Below are positions 42,452-51,148 of a stretch of 64,000 nt of DNA, piece after piece. The stretch's first letter is position 1. Each line of letters opens with the position of its first letter. The position numbers and the translations under genes were made by a program. The notes beneath the pieces were generated by a model. The model worked only from the letters and a program-made list of their open reading frames with translations, was not told where the DNA came from and searched no databases. Where the stretch lies: NCBI RefSeq assembly GCF_030407765.1, contig NZ_JASDCU010000015.1:28636-92635 (forward strand). The letters run 5' to 3'. This DNA comes from Microbacterium sp. APC 3901 (lineage in GTDB: Bacteria; Actinomycetota; Actinomycetes; Actinomycetales; Microbacteriaceae).

Positions 42452-43420
42452 ATGCCCCGCAAGCGCATCACCCGGGCGGCTGCCGCCCTCGCGGCCGTCG
42501 CCGCCACCGCTCTCGTCCTGTCGGCCTGCACGAAGGTCGAAGAGGGGGAGGAAGCCGCGTCGACCTTTCCGGAGAACGACATCCGCCTGATCATCCAGGC
42601 CAACCCGGGTGGCGGATCCGACCTGTCGTCGCGTGCCCTCGCGACCGAGCTCGAAGGCATCCTCGGTGTCAGCGTGATCCCCGAGAACATGCCGGGTGCC
42701 GCGGGTGCCCTCGCCATGGAGTACGTCGGATCGCAGGACCCCGACGGCTACGTCATCGGTTTCGCCCCGGTCGAGATCGCGATGCTCAACACCACCCAGA
42801 GCGCGAACGTGCTGCCCGAGGACTTCGACCTCCTCGGCCAGATCATGCTGGCACCCGGCGTCGTCACGGTCGGTGCCAACAGCGGGATCGAGACGCTGGA
42901 AGACCTGGTCGCCCAGGCGGAGTCCGGCGCGGTCACCGTGGCCAACTCCGGAGCCGGGTCGATCTGGGAGGCCGCGACGATCGGCCTCGGCGATGCGACC
43001 GGTGCCGCCTTCACCCCGGTGCCCTACGACGGCGGAGCCACGGCCGTCGCGGCCGCCGCCTCCGGCGAGACCGTCGCCGCGGTCTCCGGTCTGGGCGAGG
43101 CCCTCGCCCAGGGCGAAGCCGTGCGCATCCTCGCGGTCCTGAACGATGAGCGTCACCCCGACGCGGAGGACGTGCCGACGGCCGACGAGGCGATCGGTGA
43201 AGACGTGGTCTTCGGCGGATGGGGCGGCATCTACGCCCCGAAGGGTCTGCCGGACGACGTGAAGACCGAGCTCGAGGCAGCCGTCAAGGAAGCCGTCGAG
43301 TCCGACAGCTACCAGCAGTTCCAGAAGGACGCCGGAAACCTCGTGGTCTACCGCGACTCCGCCGAGTGGACGACGTTCGTCGACGAGCAGTTCGACCTGT
43401 TCAAGGAACTCCTGGGCTGA
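42452..43420 (+). CDS. tctC: Tripartite tricarboxylate transporter binding lipoprotein (TctC)
   Basis: 322 residues. Lipobox LSAC in the first 25 residues; then the TctC fold: IRLIIQANPGGGSDLSSRAL (about residues 44-63), ENMPGAAGALAMEYVG and GWGGIYAPKGLP. It captures a carboxylate outside the membrane for the TctAB permease. GAGGAG precedes ATG 42452. Substrates of this family are tri- and dicarboxylates; the DapA-like enzyme downstream suggests a sugar-derived acid. Strong operator upstream; hairpin before tctB. Confidence 0.9.
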   Translation: MPRKRITRAAAALAAVAATALVLSACTKVEEGEEAASTFPENDIRLIIQANPGGGSDLSSRALATELEGILGVSVIPENMPGAAGALAMEYVGSQDPDGYVIGFAPVEIAMLNTTQSANVLPEDFDLLGQIMLAPGVVTVGANSGIETLEDLVAQAESGAVTVANSGAGSIWEAATIGLGDATGAAFTPVPYDGGATAVAAAASGETVAAVSGLGEALAQGEAVRILAVLNDERHPDAEDVPTADEAIGEDVVFGGWGGIYAPKGLPDDVKTELEAAVKEAVESDSYQQFQKDAGNLVVYRDSAEWTTFVDEQFDLFKELLG

Positions 43421-43428
43421 CCGGCCCG

Positions 43429-43464
43429 GGCTGCGGGGTCGGCCGTACCGCCGACCCCGCAGCC
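43429..43464 (+). terminator. Intercistronic hairpin between tctC and tctB
   Basis: GGCTGCGGGGTCGGC (43429-43443), loop CGTACC, and exact complement 43450-43464: a perfect 15-bp stem without a T-run. It may partly terminate transcription or protect the tctC message, giving more binding protein than permease. Confidence 0.65.
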
Positions 43465-43497
43465 GGACGCCGAACGCCAGACCAGGGAAGGAGCACC

Positions 43498-44034
43498 ATG
43501 TCCCACGCCGATGCCACGTCGTCGATCGAGCAGGACGCTCACCAGGGAGCGAGCCCCTCACGACCGCTCGAGATCATCTTCGGGGCCGTCGCCCTGGCCT
43601 TCAGCTCCGGCTATCTCTTCCTGGCGACGCAGATCCCGCTGCGACGGGAGGCCCTCCCCGGCCAGATCGACGCCCGCTTCTGGCCCATGGTCATCGCGGT
43701 CACGGCGGTCGTCATCTCGCTCGCGATCCTGGCACTCGCCGTCACCCGGCCTGCGCCGGGGCGCGAGGATCTCGAGCGCATCCAGCCGGGCGGCATGGTC
43801 AGGGTCATCGCCACCCTCGTGATCACCGGTGCGTTCATCGCTCTGTGGTCGCTGGGTTCCGTCATCCTGTTCGGCTACCGCATCGAGGTCTTCCCGGTCG
43901 CCGCGGCCGTGCTGATGGCCGCTCTCATGCTGCTCTACGGCCACCGTCGCTGGGTCAGCCTGATCATCTACTCGATCTCCGTCACGGCGTTCGTCTACGT
44001 CGTGTTCGGGATGCTCCTGAGGATTCCGCTGTGA
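43498..44034 (+). CDS. tctB: Tricarboxylate transporter small membrane subunit (TctB)
   Basis: 178 residues with four hydrophobic helices after an acidic N-terminus. IIFGAVALAFSSGYLFLATQIP (split before LRREALPG) and IEVFPVAAAVLMAALMLLYGH are typical of TctB. GGGAAGGAG lies upstream of ATG 43498. The stop overlaps the GTG start of tctA (GTGA), so they are coupled. Forms the permease with TctA. Confidence 0.85.
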   Translation: MSHADATSSIEQDAHQGASPSRPLEIIFGAVALAFSSGYLFLATQIPLRREALPGQIDARFWPMVIAVTAVVISLAILALAVTRPAPGREDLERIQPGGMVRVIATLVITGAFIALWSLGSVILFGYRIEVFPVAAAVLMAALMLLYGHRRWVSLIIYSISVTAFVYVVFGMLLRIPL

Positions 44035-45686
44035 ACGCGCTCATGGAGGGGCTGAACTCGCTCCTCGACATCTCGATCCTGCTCTACATGCTCGTCGGGC
44101 TCCTGCTCGGCTTCATGGTCGGAGCCTTCCCCGGCATCACCGCGACCATGGCCGTCGCGCTGGCCGCGGGATTCACACTCACGCTCGAGCCCGTTCAGGG
44201 TCTCGCCGTGCTCCTCACGATCTACGTGGCGGCGAACTTCGGCGATCGGGTGCCGTCGATCCTCATCAACACCCCAGGCACACCCGCGTCGATCGCCACG
44301 ACCCTCGACGGCTATCCGATGGCCAAGCAGGGTCGGGCAGGGCTCGCCCTCACCATCTCGGCGATCGTCTCGGCCGTCGGCATCCTGGCCTCACTCGTGC
44401 TGTTCGCGGTGGCCGCAGTGCCGATCGCCAGCTTCGCCCGTGACTACTTCAAGTCGCCCGAGCTCTTCGCGCTGGTCGTCTTCGGCATCTCGATCATGAT
44501 CGGCATCTCGTCGAAGTCGATGCTCAAGGGCATCCTCGCGGGCCTCTTCGGGCTCATGCTCGGCACCGTCGGCACGTACGCCGCGACGGCCGACCAGCGC
44601 TTCACCTTCGGGGTGCTCGAACTCGTCGAGGGCGTCAACTTCATCGCCGTGATCATCGGGCTCTTCGGCATCGCCGAGCTGTTCGACCAGCTGCTCACGT
44701 ATCGCAAGAGCAACGTCCGCCCCATCTCGAGTCTCGGGCGCTGGTGGCCCAACCGCTCGGAGCTGAAGCAGAGCGGTCGGGCCACCGCGGTCGGCGGTGC
44801 CGTCGGACTCGGCGTCGGTCTCATCCCGGCGGCCGGCGGCGACATCGCCGGACTCATCGGATGGGAACGCGCCCGCAAGGTGTCGAAGCATCCCGAGCTG
44901 TTCGGCAAGGGCTCGATCGAGGGCGTCGCCGCCTCCGACACGGCCTCGAGCGCCACGCTCGGCGGCTCGCTCACGACCACGATGGCGCTCGGCATCCCCG
45001 GCGACTCGGTGATGGCCGTGATGATCGGCTCGATGATCATCTGGGGCATCACTCCGGGGCCCACCCTGTTCACGAACCGCCCCGACCTCGTCGTCTCGAT
45101 CGTCGGCATCATGCTCGTCGCGACCCTGTTGTCGCTGGTGCTCAGCCTCGTGCGCATGAAGGGCATGGTGAAGCTGCTCGATGTGCCGCAGCCGTATCTG
45201 TGGAGCGGCATCCTGATCTTCTGCATCATCGGCACGTATGCGACCTCGAACAGCCTCTCTACGGTCGTCACCATGCTCGTCTTCGGCGTGATCGGTGTGC
45301 TGCTCAAGCGGATGCAGGTGCCAGCCGGCCCGATCGTGCTCGGCCTGCTTCTCGGGCCGCTCGCCGAAGAGAACCTGGCGCGCACCCTGGCGATCCTGCC
45401 GACGCGTCCGTTCTTCGAGGTGGTGAGCCCGATCGCGATCGTGCTGCTCGTGCTCGCCGTGCTCTCGATCGTCATGCCGGCGATCCGCGCCGCTCGCACG
45501 CCCCGTGGTGAGCGCGCCTCGCTCGAGGACTCGATCCTCCAGGCCGAGAGTCGCGAGCAGATCGAGAGGGCGCACGGCGAACTCGCCGCCGACCCCGACC
45601 TGCTCACGTCGACCGTCCGCAACGTCGACGCACCCGCGCGGCGTACGCGCAAGACCCGCAAGAACTCCAAGGAGAACGAGAAGTGA
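44031..45686 (+). CDS. tctA: Tricarboxylate transporter large membrane subunit (TctA)
   Basis: 551 residues, about twelve helices. GFMVGAFPGITATMAVALAAG and the second repeat TMALGIPGDSVMAVMIGSMI, both with the conserved Gly-Pro loop, plus NTPGTPASIATTLDGYPMAKQ (split at PASIA), define TctA. GTG 44031 overlaps the tctB stop. A positively charged tail of about 75 residues follows the last helix. It overlaps the DapA-like gene by four bases. Confidence 0.9.
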   Translation: MNALMEGLNSLLDISILLYMLVGLLLGFMVGAFPGITATMAVALAAGFTLTLEPVQGLAVLLTIYVAANFGDRVPSILINTPGTPASIATTLDGYPMAKQGRAGLALTISAIVSAVGILASLVLFAVAAVPIASFARDYFKSPELFALVVFGISIMIGISSKSMLKGILAGLFGLMLGTVGTYAATADQRFTFGVLELVEGVNFIAVIIGLFGIAELFDQLLTYRKSNVRPISSLGRWWPNRSELKQSGRATAVGGAVGLGVGLIPAAGGDIAGLIGWERARKVSKHPELFGKGSIEGVAASDTASSATLGGSLTTTMALGIPGDSVMAVMIGSMIIWGITPGPTLFTNRPDLVVSIVGIMLVATLLSLVLSLVRMKGMVKLLDVPQPYLWSGILIFCIIGTYATSNSLSTVVTMLVFGVIGVLLKRMQVPAGPIVLGLLLGPLAEENLARTLAILPTRPFFEVVSPIAIVLLVLAVLSIVMPAIRAARTPRGERASLEDSILQAESREQIERAHGELAADPDLLTSTVRNVDAPARRTRKTRKNSKENEK

Positions 45687-46552
45687 CCCGCTACGACATC
45701 CTCACCGCCGTGCCCACCGCCTTCCACAGCGACGGTGCACTCGACCTCGAGGGATCGCGAGCGATCTTCCGCTTCGTCGCCCGATCGGGCAACGAGGGGG
45801 CGTTCATCCTCGGCACCACGGGTGAGTTCCCCGCCATCGACGCGACCGAGTTCGCCGCGATCGTCGAGGCGGCGCTGGCCGAGCTGAAGGATCGCATGCG
45901 CGTCGTCGTGCACGTGGGTCAGCCGAGCACGTTCGAGGCGCTGCGGCTGGTCGAGATCGCGAAGGGGCTGGGCGCGACCGAGTTCGCCGCCCTCACTCCG
46001 TACTACCTGAGGGCCACCGACGAGTCGATCTTCCGGTACTTCGAGGCGCTGTCGGGCGCGGTCGGCGATGGTCGGCTCTACGTCTACATCTACCCGGCGC
46101 GCAGCGGCAATCCGGTGTCGGTCGAGCTGCTGACGCGCCTGGCCGCGCTGCCGAACATCGTGGGTGCCAAGGTCAGCGAGCTGTCTCTCGACGAGATCGC
46201 CGCCTACCGAGCCGCGGTCCCCGCCGACTTCGAGCTGTACACCGGGGCTGACCGTGACCTGATCGCGGCGGTGCAGTCGGGTGCCCAGGGCGTCGTGTCG
46301 GGCGTCTCCTCGGTCACGCCGAAGCCGTTCCGAGCGCTGGCCGACGCCGGACGCTCCGGCGATGCCTCAGCGATCGCCGCTGCCCAGGCCGCCGTCGACG
46401 ACGTCGTGTCGCTGATCGGCGGCGACATGGCGCGCATGAAGGAGGCCTACCGCGTGCTCGATGTCGTCGACACGCACTGCCGCATGGCGATCGCCGAGCC
46501 GACGGATGCCGAGCGCGAGGCCGTCGCGAGGGTCGTGGTGGCGCACAGCTAG
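45683..46552 (+). CDS. DapA-family Schiff-base lyase/aldolase
   Basis: 289 residues of the DHDPS/NAL fold: GTTGE (about 44-48), Tyr137 in YIYPARSG and the Schiff-base Lys163 in IVGAKVSELS. The catalytic set is complete. In this family the substrate is often a 2-keto-3-deoxy sugar acid; lysine biosynthesis is unlikely because the gene sits in a transport operon. GTG 45683 overlaps the tctA stop; AAGGAG precedes it. It should metabolise what the Tct system imports. Confidence 0.85.
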   Translation: MTRYDILTAVPTAFHSDGALDLEGSRAIFRFVARSGNEGAFILGTTGEFPAIDATEFAAIVEAALAELKDRMRVVVHVGQPSTFEALRLVEIAKGLGATEFAALTPYYLRATDESIFRYFEALSGAVGDGRLYVYIYPARSGNPVSVELLTRLAALPNIVGAKVSELSLDEIAAYRAAVPADFELYTGADRDLIAAVQSGAQGVVSGVSSVTPKPFRALADAGRSGDASAIAAAQAAVDDVVSLIGGDMARMKEAYRVLDVVDTHCRMAIAEPTDAEREAVARVVVAHS

Positions 46553-46611
46553 ACGACGAGCTGCGGCGCAGATCCGGGGCGGCTCACAGCCGTGGGAGGC
46601 AGGATGGGTTC

Positions 46612-48309
46612 ATGTCCGTCAACCCGCATGAATCCCGGCCGTGGCTCGCCTCTTACGCAGACGACGTGCCTGCCGAGATCGAGGCTCCGACCCAGACACT
46701 GCCCGAGATGATGTCCGCGAGCATCGCGACGTTCGGCCGTCGGCCGGCGCTCGAGTTCTTCGGCGCGGTGACCACCTATCGTGAGCTCGGGGAGCAGATC
46801 CTGCGCGCGGCAGAGGGGCTCCGGCGCCTGGGGGTGCACAAGGGAGACCGGGTCGCACTGGTGCTGCCCAACTGCCCGCAGCATGTCGTTGCCTTCTATG
46901 CGGCGCTCCGTCTCGGCGCCATCGTCGTCGAGCACAACCCGCTCTACACGGCGCGGGAGCTGCGGCACCAGTTCGAGGATCACGGTGCGAAGGTCGCGAT
47001 CGTCTGGGACAAGACGGTCGACACGATCGCGGACTTCCCTTCGGATCTGCGGGTCGAGCACATCGTGAGCGTCGACCTCACCGCCGCGATGCCCGCCTCG
47101 CAGCGCATGCTCCTGCGGCTGCCCATCCCGAAGGCGCGGGCGTCGAGGGCCAAGCTGACGGCCGCTCCGAAGGCGCGTCGCGCGCTGGCCTGGAAGAAGC
47201 TGGTCGACCATCGTCCGCTCTCGCGCCGCGTCGAGGGCCCCGCGCTCGGCGACACCGCCCTGCTGCAGTACACGAGCGGAACGACGGGTGACCCCAAGGG
47301 AGCGATCCTCACCCACGCGAACCTGCGCGCCAACGCGATGCAGGGTCGGGCATGGGTGCCCGGACTCGTCGACGGCGAGGAGACGTTCTACGGCGTGCTG
47401 CCGCTGTTCCACGCCTACGGGATGACGCTCTGCCTGACGTTCGCGATGAGCATCGGCGCGAAGCTCGTGCTGTTCCCCACCTTCGACCTCGGCCTCGTCA
47501 CGAAGGCGGCGCGCACGAGTCCGCCCACCTTCCTCCCCGCCGTGCCGCCGATCTACGACCAGCTCGCGCGCGCCGCGTCGCGCGGAACCATCGACCTCTC
47601 CACGGTCCGCTTCGCGATCTCGGGTGCCATGAGTCTCCCGGTCGCGACCGTGCAGCGGTGGGAGGAGGCCACGGGGGGACTGCTCGTCGAGGGCTACGGC
47701 ATGACCGAGAGCTCGCCCGTCGCGCTCGGCAACCCGATGGGTCGCAGCCGGCGCCCCGGCACGGTCGGCGTGCCGTTCCCGAGCACCGAGATCCGCGTCG
47801 TCGATCCTGCCGACACCGACGTCGACATGCCTGCGGGCGAACGGGGTGAGCTGCTCATCCGCGGCCCTCAGGTGTTCCAGGGCTACTGGGGTCGTTCGGG
47901 CGACACCGCCGATGTGCTGCTCGCCGACGGCTGGCTGCGTACCGGCGACATCGCCGAGGTGTCGGACGACGGCTTCGTGACGATCGTCGACCGCCTCAAG
48001 GAGCTCATCATCACCGGCGGGTTCAACGTCTCTCCCAGCGAGGTCGAGGATGCGCTCGAGGCGCATCCCGACGTCGTGGCTGCCGCCGTCGTGGGCCTGC
48101 CCCGGTCGAGCGGGGGCGAGGAGGTCGCCGCCGCCGTCGTGCTGCGTGACGGCGCGACACTCGACTCGGGTGCGCTGCGTGACTTCTGCCGCACTCGGCT
48201 GACCCCCTACAAGGTGCCCAAGCGGATCGTCGTCGTCGACGAGCTTCCTCGTTCGCTGATCGGCAAGGTGCTGCGCCGGCAGGTGCGGGATCGGATGCTC
48301 GCCGACTGA
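46612..48309 (+). CDS. Fatty-acid-CoA ligase (AMP-binding, FadD type)
   Basis: 565 residues. P-loop YTSGTTGDPKGAILTHANLR (about 222-241), EGYGMTESSPVALGN (about 362-376), LRTGDIAEVSDDGF and LKELIITGGFNVSPSEVED (about 463-481), the hallmark of medium- to long-chain acyl-CoA synthetases. ATG 46612 lacks a clear ribosome site. It is 59 bp after the DapA-like gene but the functional link is unclear; probably a separate unit. Confidence 0.88.
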   Translation: MSVNPHESRPWLASYADDVPAEIEAPTQTLPEMMSASIATFGRRPALEFFGAVTTYRELGEQILRAAEGLRRLGVHKGDRVALVLPNCPQHVVAFYAALRLGAIVVEHNPLYTARELRHQFEDHGAKVAIVWDKTVDTIADFPSDLRVEHIVSVDLTAAMPASQRMLLRLPIPKARASRAKLTAAPKARRALAWKKLVDHRPLSRRVEGPALGDTALLQYTSGTTGDPKGAILTHANLRANAMQGRAWVPGLVDGEETFYGVLPLFHAYGMTLCLTFAMSIGAKLVLFPTFDLGLVTKAARTSPPTFLPAVPPIYDQLARAASRGTIDLSTVRFAISGAMSLPVATVQRWEEATGGLLVEGYGMTESSPVALGNPMGRSRRPGTVGVPFPSTEIRVVDPADTDVDMPAGERGELLIRGPQVFQGYWGRSGDTADVLLADGWLRTGDIAEVSDDGFVTIVDRLKELIITGGFNVSPSEVEDALEAHPDVVAAAVVGLPRSSGGEEVAAAVVLRDGATLDSGALRDFCRTRLTPYKVPKRIVVVDELPRSLIGKVLRRQVRDRMLAD

Positions 48310-48351
48310 CCGCGGGCCGGGTTCGTCGACTCGCGATCCGATCGAGGATGC

Positions 48352-48365
48352 TGAAATCGGTTACA
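48352..48365. promoter_or_regulatory. LacI operator in front of the first LacI gene
   Basis: TGAAATCGGTTACA, one mismatch from the perfect dyad TGAAATCGGTTTCA (the complement of which is at 49386). It overlaps TACAGT (48362-48367), the -10 box of the LacI gene, so binding blocks its own promoter. Confidence 0.7.
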
Positions 48366-48373
48366 GTATGCCG

Positions 48374-49360
48374 ATGGCCACGATCTACGACGTCGCACGG
48401 CTCGCTCAGGTCTCACCGGCCACCGTCTCCCGCGTGTTCAACGGCACCACCGTCTCTGCGGCGAAGGTCGAGGCGGTGCGCCGAGCTGCCGAGCAGCTGC
48501 GCTTCACGCCGAACCGCACCGCGCGGAACCTGCGACGACAGAGCTCCGAGGTCATCGGGCTCGTGATCCCCGACATCGAGAACCCGTACTTCACCGAGAT
48601 GGCGAGAGGTGTCGAGGACGTCGCGTCGGAGGCCGGGTTCTCGGTCGTGCTCTGCAACTCCGACTCGCAGGTCGAGAAGGAGGCGACGTACCTGCGGATC
48701 GCGATCGCCGAGCACATGTCCGGCGTGATCATCGCTCCCGCTTCCGAGCGGACGAGGCTCGACGTCATCCTCGACACGGGCCGTCCCGTCGTCGCCGTCG
48801 ACCGTCATACGGTCTATGACATCGACGGCGTCATGATGGCCAATCGCGAGGCCGGGGCTTCGGCCACGGAGGGGCTGCTCGCCGCCGGATTCCGCAGGAT
48901 CGCGTACATCGGCGGTCCGGAGGGGATCGACACGGCCGCCGAGCGTGCCGCGGGCTGGCGCACGGCGCTCGCCACCGGCGCTCCTGAGATCGCCGCCGAC
49001 GAGCTGCTGCGGTTCGCCACCTTCCGCGTCGACGGGGGACGGGCTGCCATGGAGGAGCTGCTCGCGCTGCCGGAGCGTCCCGACGCGGTGGTGGCCGGCA
49101 ACAACCTGATCGGCGTGGGGGCGATTCAGGTGCTGACCGAACACGGTCTGACCCCGCCTCAGGTCGGGGTCGCTGTGATCGGTTCGCTGCCCTTCACCAC
49201 TCTGTCGCCCACCGCGGTGACGGTCGTGCGACTGCCGGCGCGCGAGATGGGAGTCACCGCGGCGCGGATGCTGCTCGAGCGCATCGGCGGCGACGATCAG
49301 CCGCCGCGCACGGTGGTTCTGCCGAGCGAGATCCTGCCGGCCGGCGCGATCAGGGCTTGA
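48374..49360 (+). CDS. LacI-family repressor of the fucose-isomerase-like gene
   Basis: 328 residues from ATG 48374: MATIYDVARLAQVSPATVSR is the LacI HTH. The ligand domain has LVIPDIENPYFTEMARGVE (about 62-80) and a late GSLPFTTLSPTAVT. The earlier ATG 48368 would lie within the -10 box; 48374 is six bases after TACAGT, so a leaderless start is likely. Operators before it and after it (49386) identify it as regulator of itself and the isomerase-like gene. Ligand probably a sugar or sugar phosphate of the locus. Confidence 0.88.
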   Translation: MATIYDVARLAQVSPATVSRVFNGTTVSAAKVEAVRRAAEQLRFTPNRTARNLRRQSSEVIGLVIPDIENPYFTEMARGVEDVASEAGFSVVLCNSDSQVEKEATYLRIAIAEHMSGVIIAPASERTRLDVILDTGRPVVAVDRHTVYDIDGVMMANREAGASATEGLLAAGFRRIAYIGGPEGIDTAAERAAGWRTALATGAPEIAADELLRFATFRVDGGRAAMEELLALPERPDAVVAGNNLIGVGAIQVLTEHGLTPPQVGVAVIGSLPFTTLSPTAVTVVRLPAREMGVTAARMLLERIGGDDQPPRTVVLPSEILPAGAIRA

Positions 49361-49385
49361 CGGGGCGCTCCCATCCCTTGCGGGA

Positions 49386-49399
49386 TGAAACCGATTTCA
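49386..49399. promoter_or_regulatory. LacI operator in front of the isomerase-like gene
   Basis: TGAAACCGATTTCA, a 14-bp dyad, is the complement of the LacI consensus and matches the site at 48352 with one difference. A TACAGT box follows at 49403-49408. Confidence 0.75.
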
Positions 49400-49441
49400 C
49401 GTACAGTTGCAGAACACGTGCGATCAAGGAGGACGCGAGTC

Positions 49442-51073
49442 ATGACCTACACCCTGCCGGCACCGGCACCCCGCCCGACATCCGCGCCGAAGACCGCGTA
49501 CCTCATCGCGTCCGGTGACCTGCGAGAAGCGGCGAACACCGGCGGCTGGCCCGTGCAGGTCGAGCTCGAGGCCGGCGTCACACGCGTCTTCGAAGAGCTC
49601 GGCTGGACGGTCATCCGCGCCAACGACGTCGACCCCGCCACCGGCCACGGCTTCATCTCGAGCCAGCGCATGGGGCTCGAGGTCTTCAAGAACATCCCGA
49701 CGGATGCTCCGCTCATCGTGGCGGAGGCGGTGTGGCAGTACTCGCACCACGTGCTCGCGGGGCTGCGGACGCACGAGGGCCCGATCCTCACCGTCGCGAA
49801 CTTCGCGGGCGACTGGCCGGGCCTCGTCGGACTCCTCGGCCTGAACGCTGGCCTCACCAAGATGGACAAGCCGTATGCCACGATCTGGTCGGTCGACTTC
49901 ACCGACGACTGGTTCAGGAGCGGCATCGAAGAGTGGACCGAGACCGGCTCGATCACGCACGACGCGTCACATGTGCGCCCCCTGCCCGAGCTCCCCGACA
50001 GCCCCGAGAAGCAGCTGGGTGAGGCGCTCGCCGCTGAGCTGCGCGCTGAGAAGGCCATCATCGGCGTCTTCGACGAGGGGTGCATGGGCATGTACAACGC
50101 CATCTTCGACGACGAGCTGCTCAACAGGACCGGCATCTACAAGGAGCGCCTCTCGCAGTCGGCTCTGTACGCCGAGATGCTCGAGGTCGGCGACGAGGAG
50201 GCGGATGCCGCCTATGACTGGCTCATCGACGCCGGCATGACGTTCCGCTACGGCGAGGATGCCGAGACCGAGCTGACCCGCGAGCAGGTGCAGTGGCAGC
50301 TGAAGATGTACATCGCCGCGCTCCGCATCGCCGATGACTTCGGGCTCGACGCCGTCGGCATCCAGTACCAGCAGGGCCTGAAGGACCTGGTGCCGGCATC
50401 CGATCTCGCCGAGGGCATCCTGAACTCGACCGAGCGCCCGCCCGTGACGTCGCGCGACGGCTCGCGCGTGCTGCACGAGGGGCGTGCGTTCCCGCACTTC
50501 AACGAGGCCGACGAGGGGGTCGCGGTCGACGCGCTCGTCACCGACCGGGTGTGGCGGGCGATGGGCCTGGTGCCCGACAACACGCTGCATGATGTGCGCT
50601 GGGGCGAGGACTTCGACGGAGAGTTCGTCTGGGTCTACGAGATCTCGGGCTCCGTGCCGGCCTCGCACCTCGGTGGATGGCAGAACGCCGAGGGGTGGCG
50701 CCAGGGTCATGTCTTCTTCCCCGCGGGCGGGGCCACGATCAACGGCGTCTCGAAGCCCGGAGAGATCGTGCTGTCGCGGGTGTTCATCGCCGACGGCATC
50801 CTGCAGGCCGACATCTTCCGCGCATCCGTCGTCGACCTGCCGGACGCAGAGACCCAGCGCCGAAAAGACGCGACGAACCCCGAGTGGCCGATCGCGCACG
50901 TGGTGCTGCACGGCGTCTCGCGCGACCAGTTCATGGCTCGCCACAAGGCCAATCACGCGCAGCTCGTCTACGCACCGGATGCCGAGACGGCCGACAGGGC
51001 GCTGATCGCCAAGGCCGCGATGTTCGCCGGCATGGGCATCAAGGTCAACGTGGTCGGAGACGTGAACATCTGA
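49442..51073 (+). CDS. L-fucose/arabinose-isomerase-like protein
   Basis: 543 residues. TAYLIASGDLREAANTGGWP opens the fold and EGCMGMYNAIFDDELLN, VGIQYQQGLKDLVPASDLAE and GGWQNAEGWRQGHVFFPAGG (split) are consistent with the fucose-isomerase superfamily (COG2407 type). Whether it isomerises fucose or another sugar is not visible. AAGGAGG (49426-49432) precedes ATG 49442; the longer frame from 49385 runs through the operator and is rejected. Regulated by the LacI gene just upstream. Confidence 0.7.
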   Translation: MTYTLPAPAPRPTSAPKTAYLIASGDLREAANTGGWPVQVELEAGVTRVFEELGWTVIRANDVDPATGHGFISSQRMGLEVFKNIPTDAPLIVAEAVWQYSHHVLAGLRTHEGPILTVANFAGDWPGLVGLLGLNAGLTKMDKPYATIWSVDFTDDWFRSGIEEWTETGSITHDASHVRPLPELPDSPEKQLGEALAAELRAEKAIIGVFDEGCMGMYNAIFDDELLNRTGIYKERLSQSALYAEMLEVGDEEADAAYDWLIDAGMTFRYGEDAETELTREQVQWQLKMYIAALRIADDFGLDAVGIQYQQGLKDLVPASDLAEGILNSTERPPVTSRDGSRVLHEGRAFPHFNEADEGVAVDALVTDRVWRAMGLVPDNTLHDVRWGEDFDGEFVWVYEISGSVPASHLGGWQNAEGWRQGHVFFPAGGATINGVSKPGEIVLSRVFIADGILQADIFRASVVDLPDAETQRRKDATNPEWPIAHVVLHGVSRDQFMARHKANHAQLVYAPDAETADRALIAKAAMFAGMGIKVNVVGDVNI

Positions 51074-51148
51074 CCGGGGACCGACTGCGGAGAGTCAGGG
51101 AGGGGCGGGTGCTGCGGGCTCCGCTCGGCAGGTCATTACAGTGAAGGG

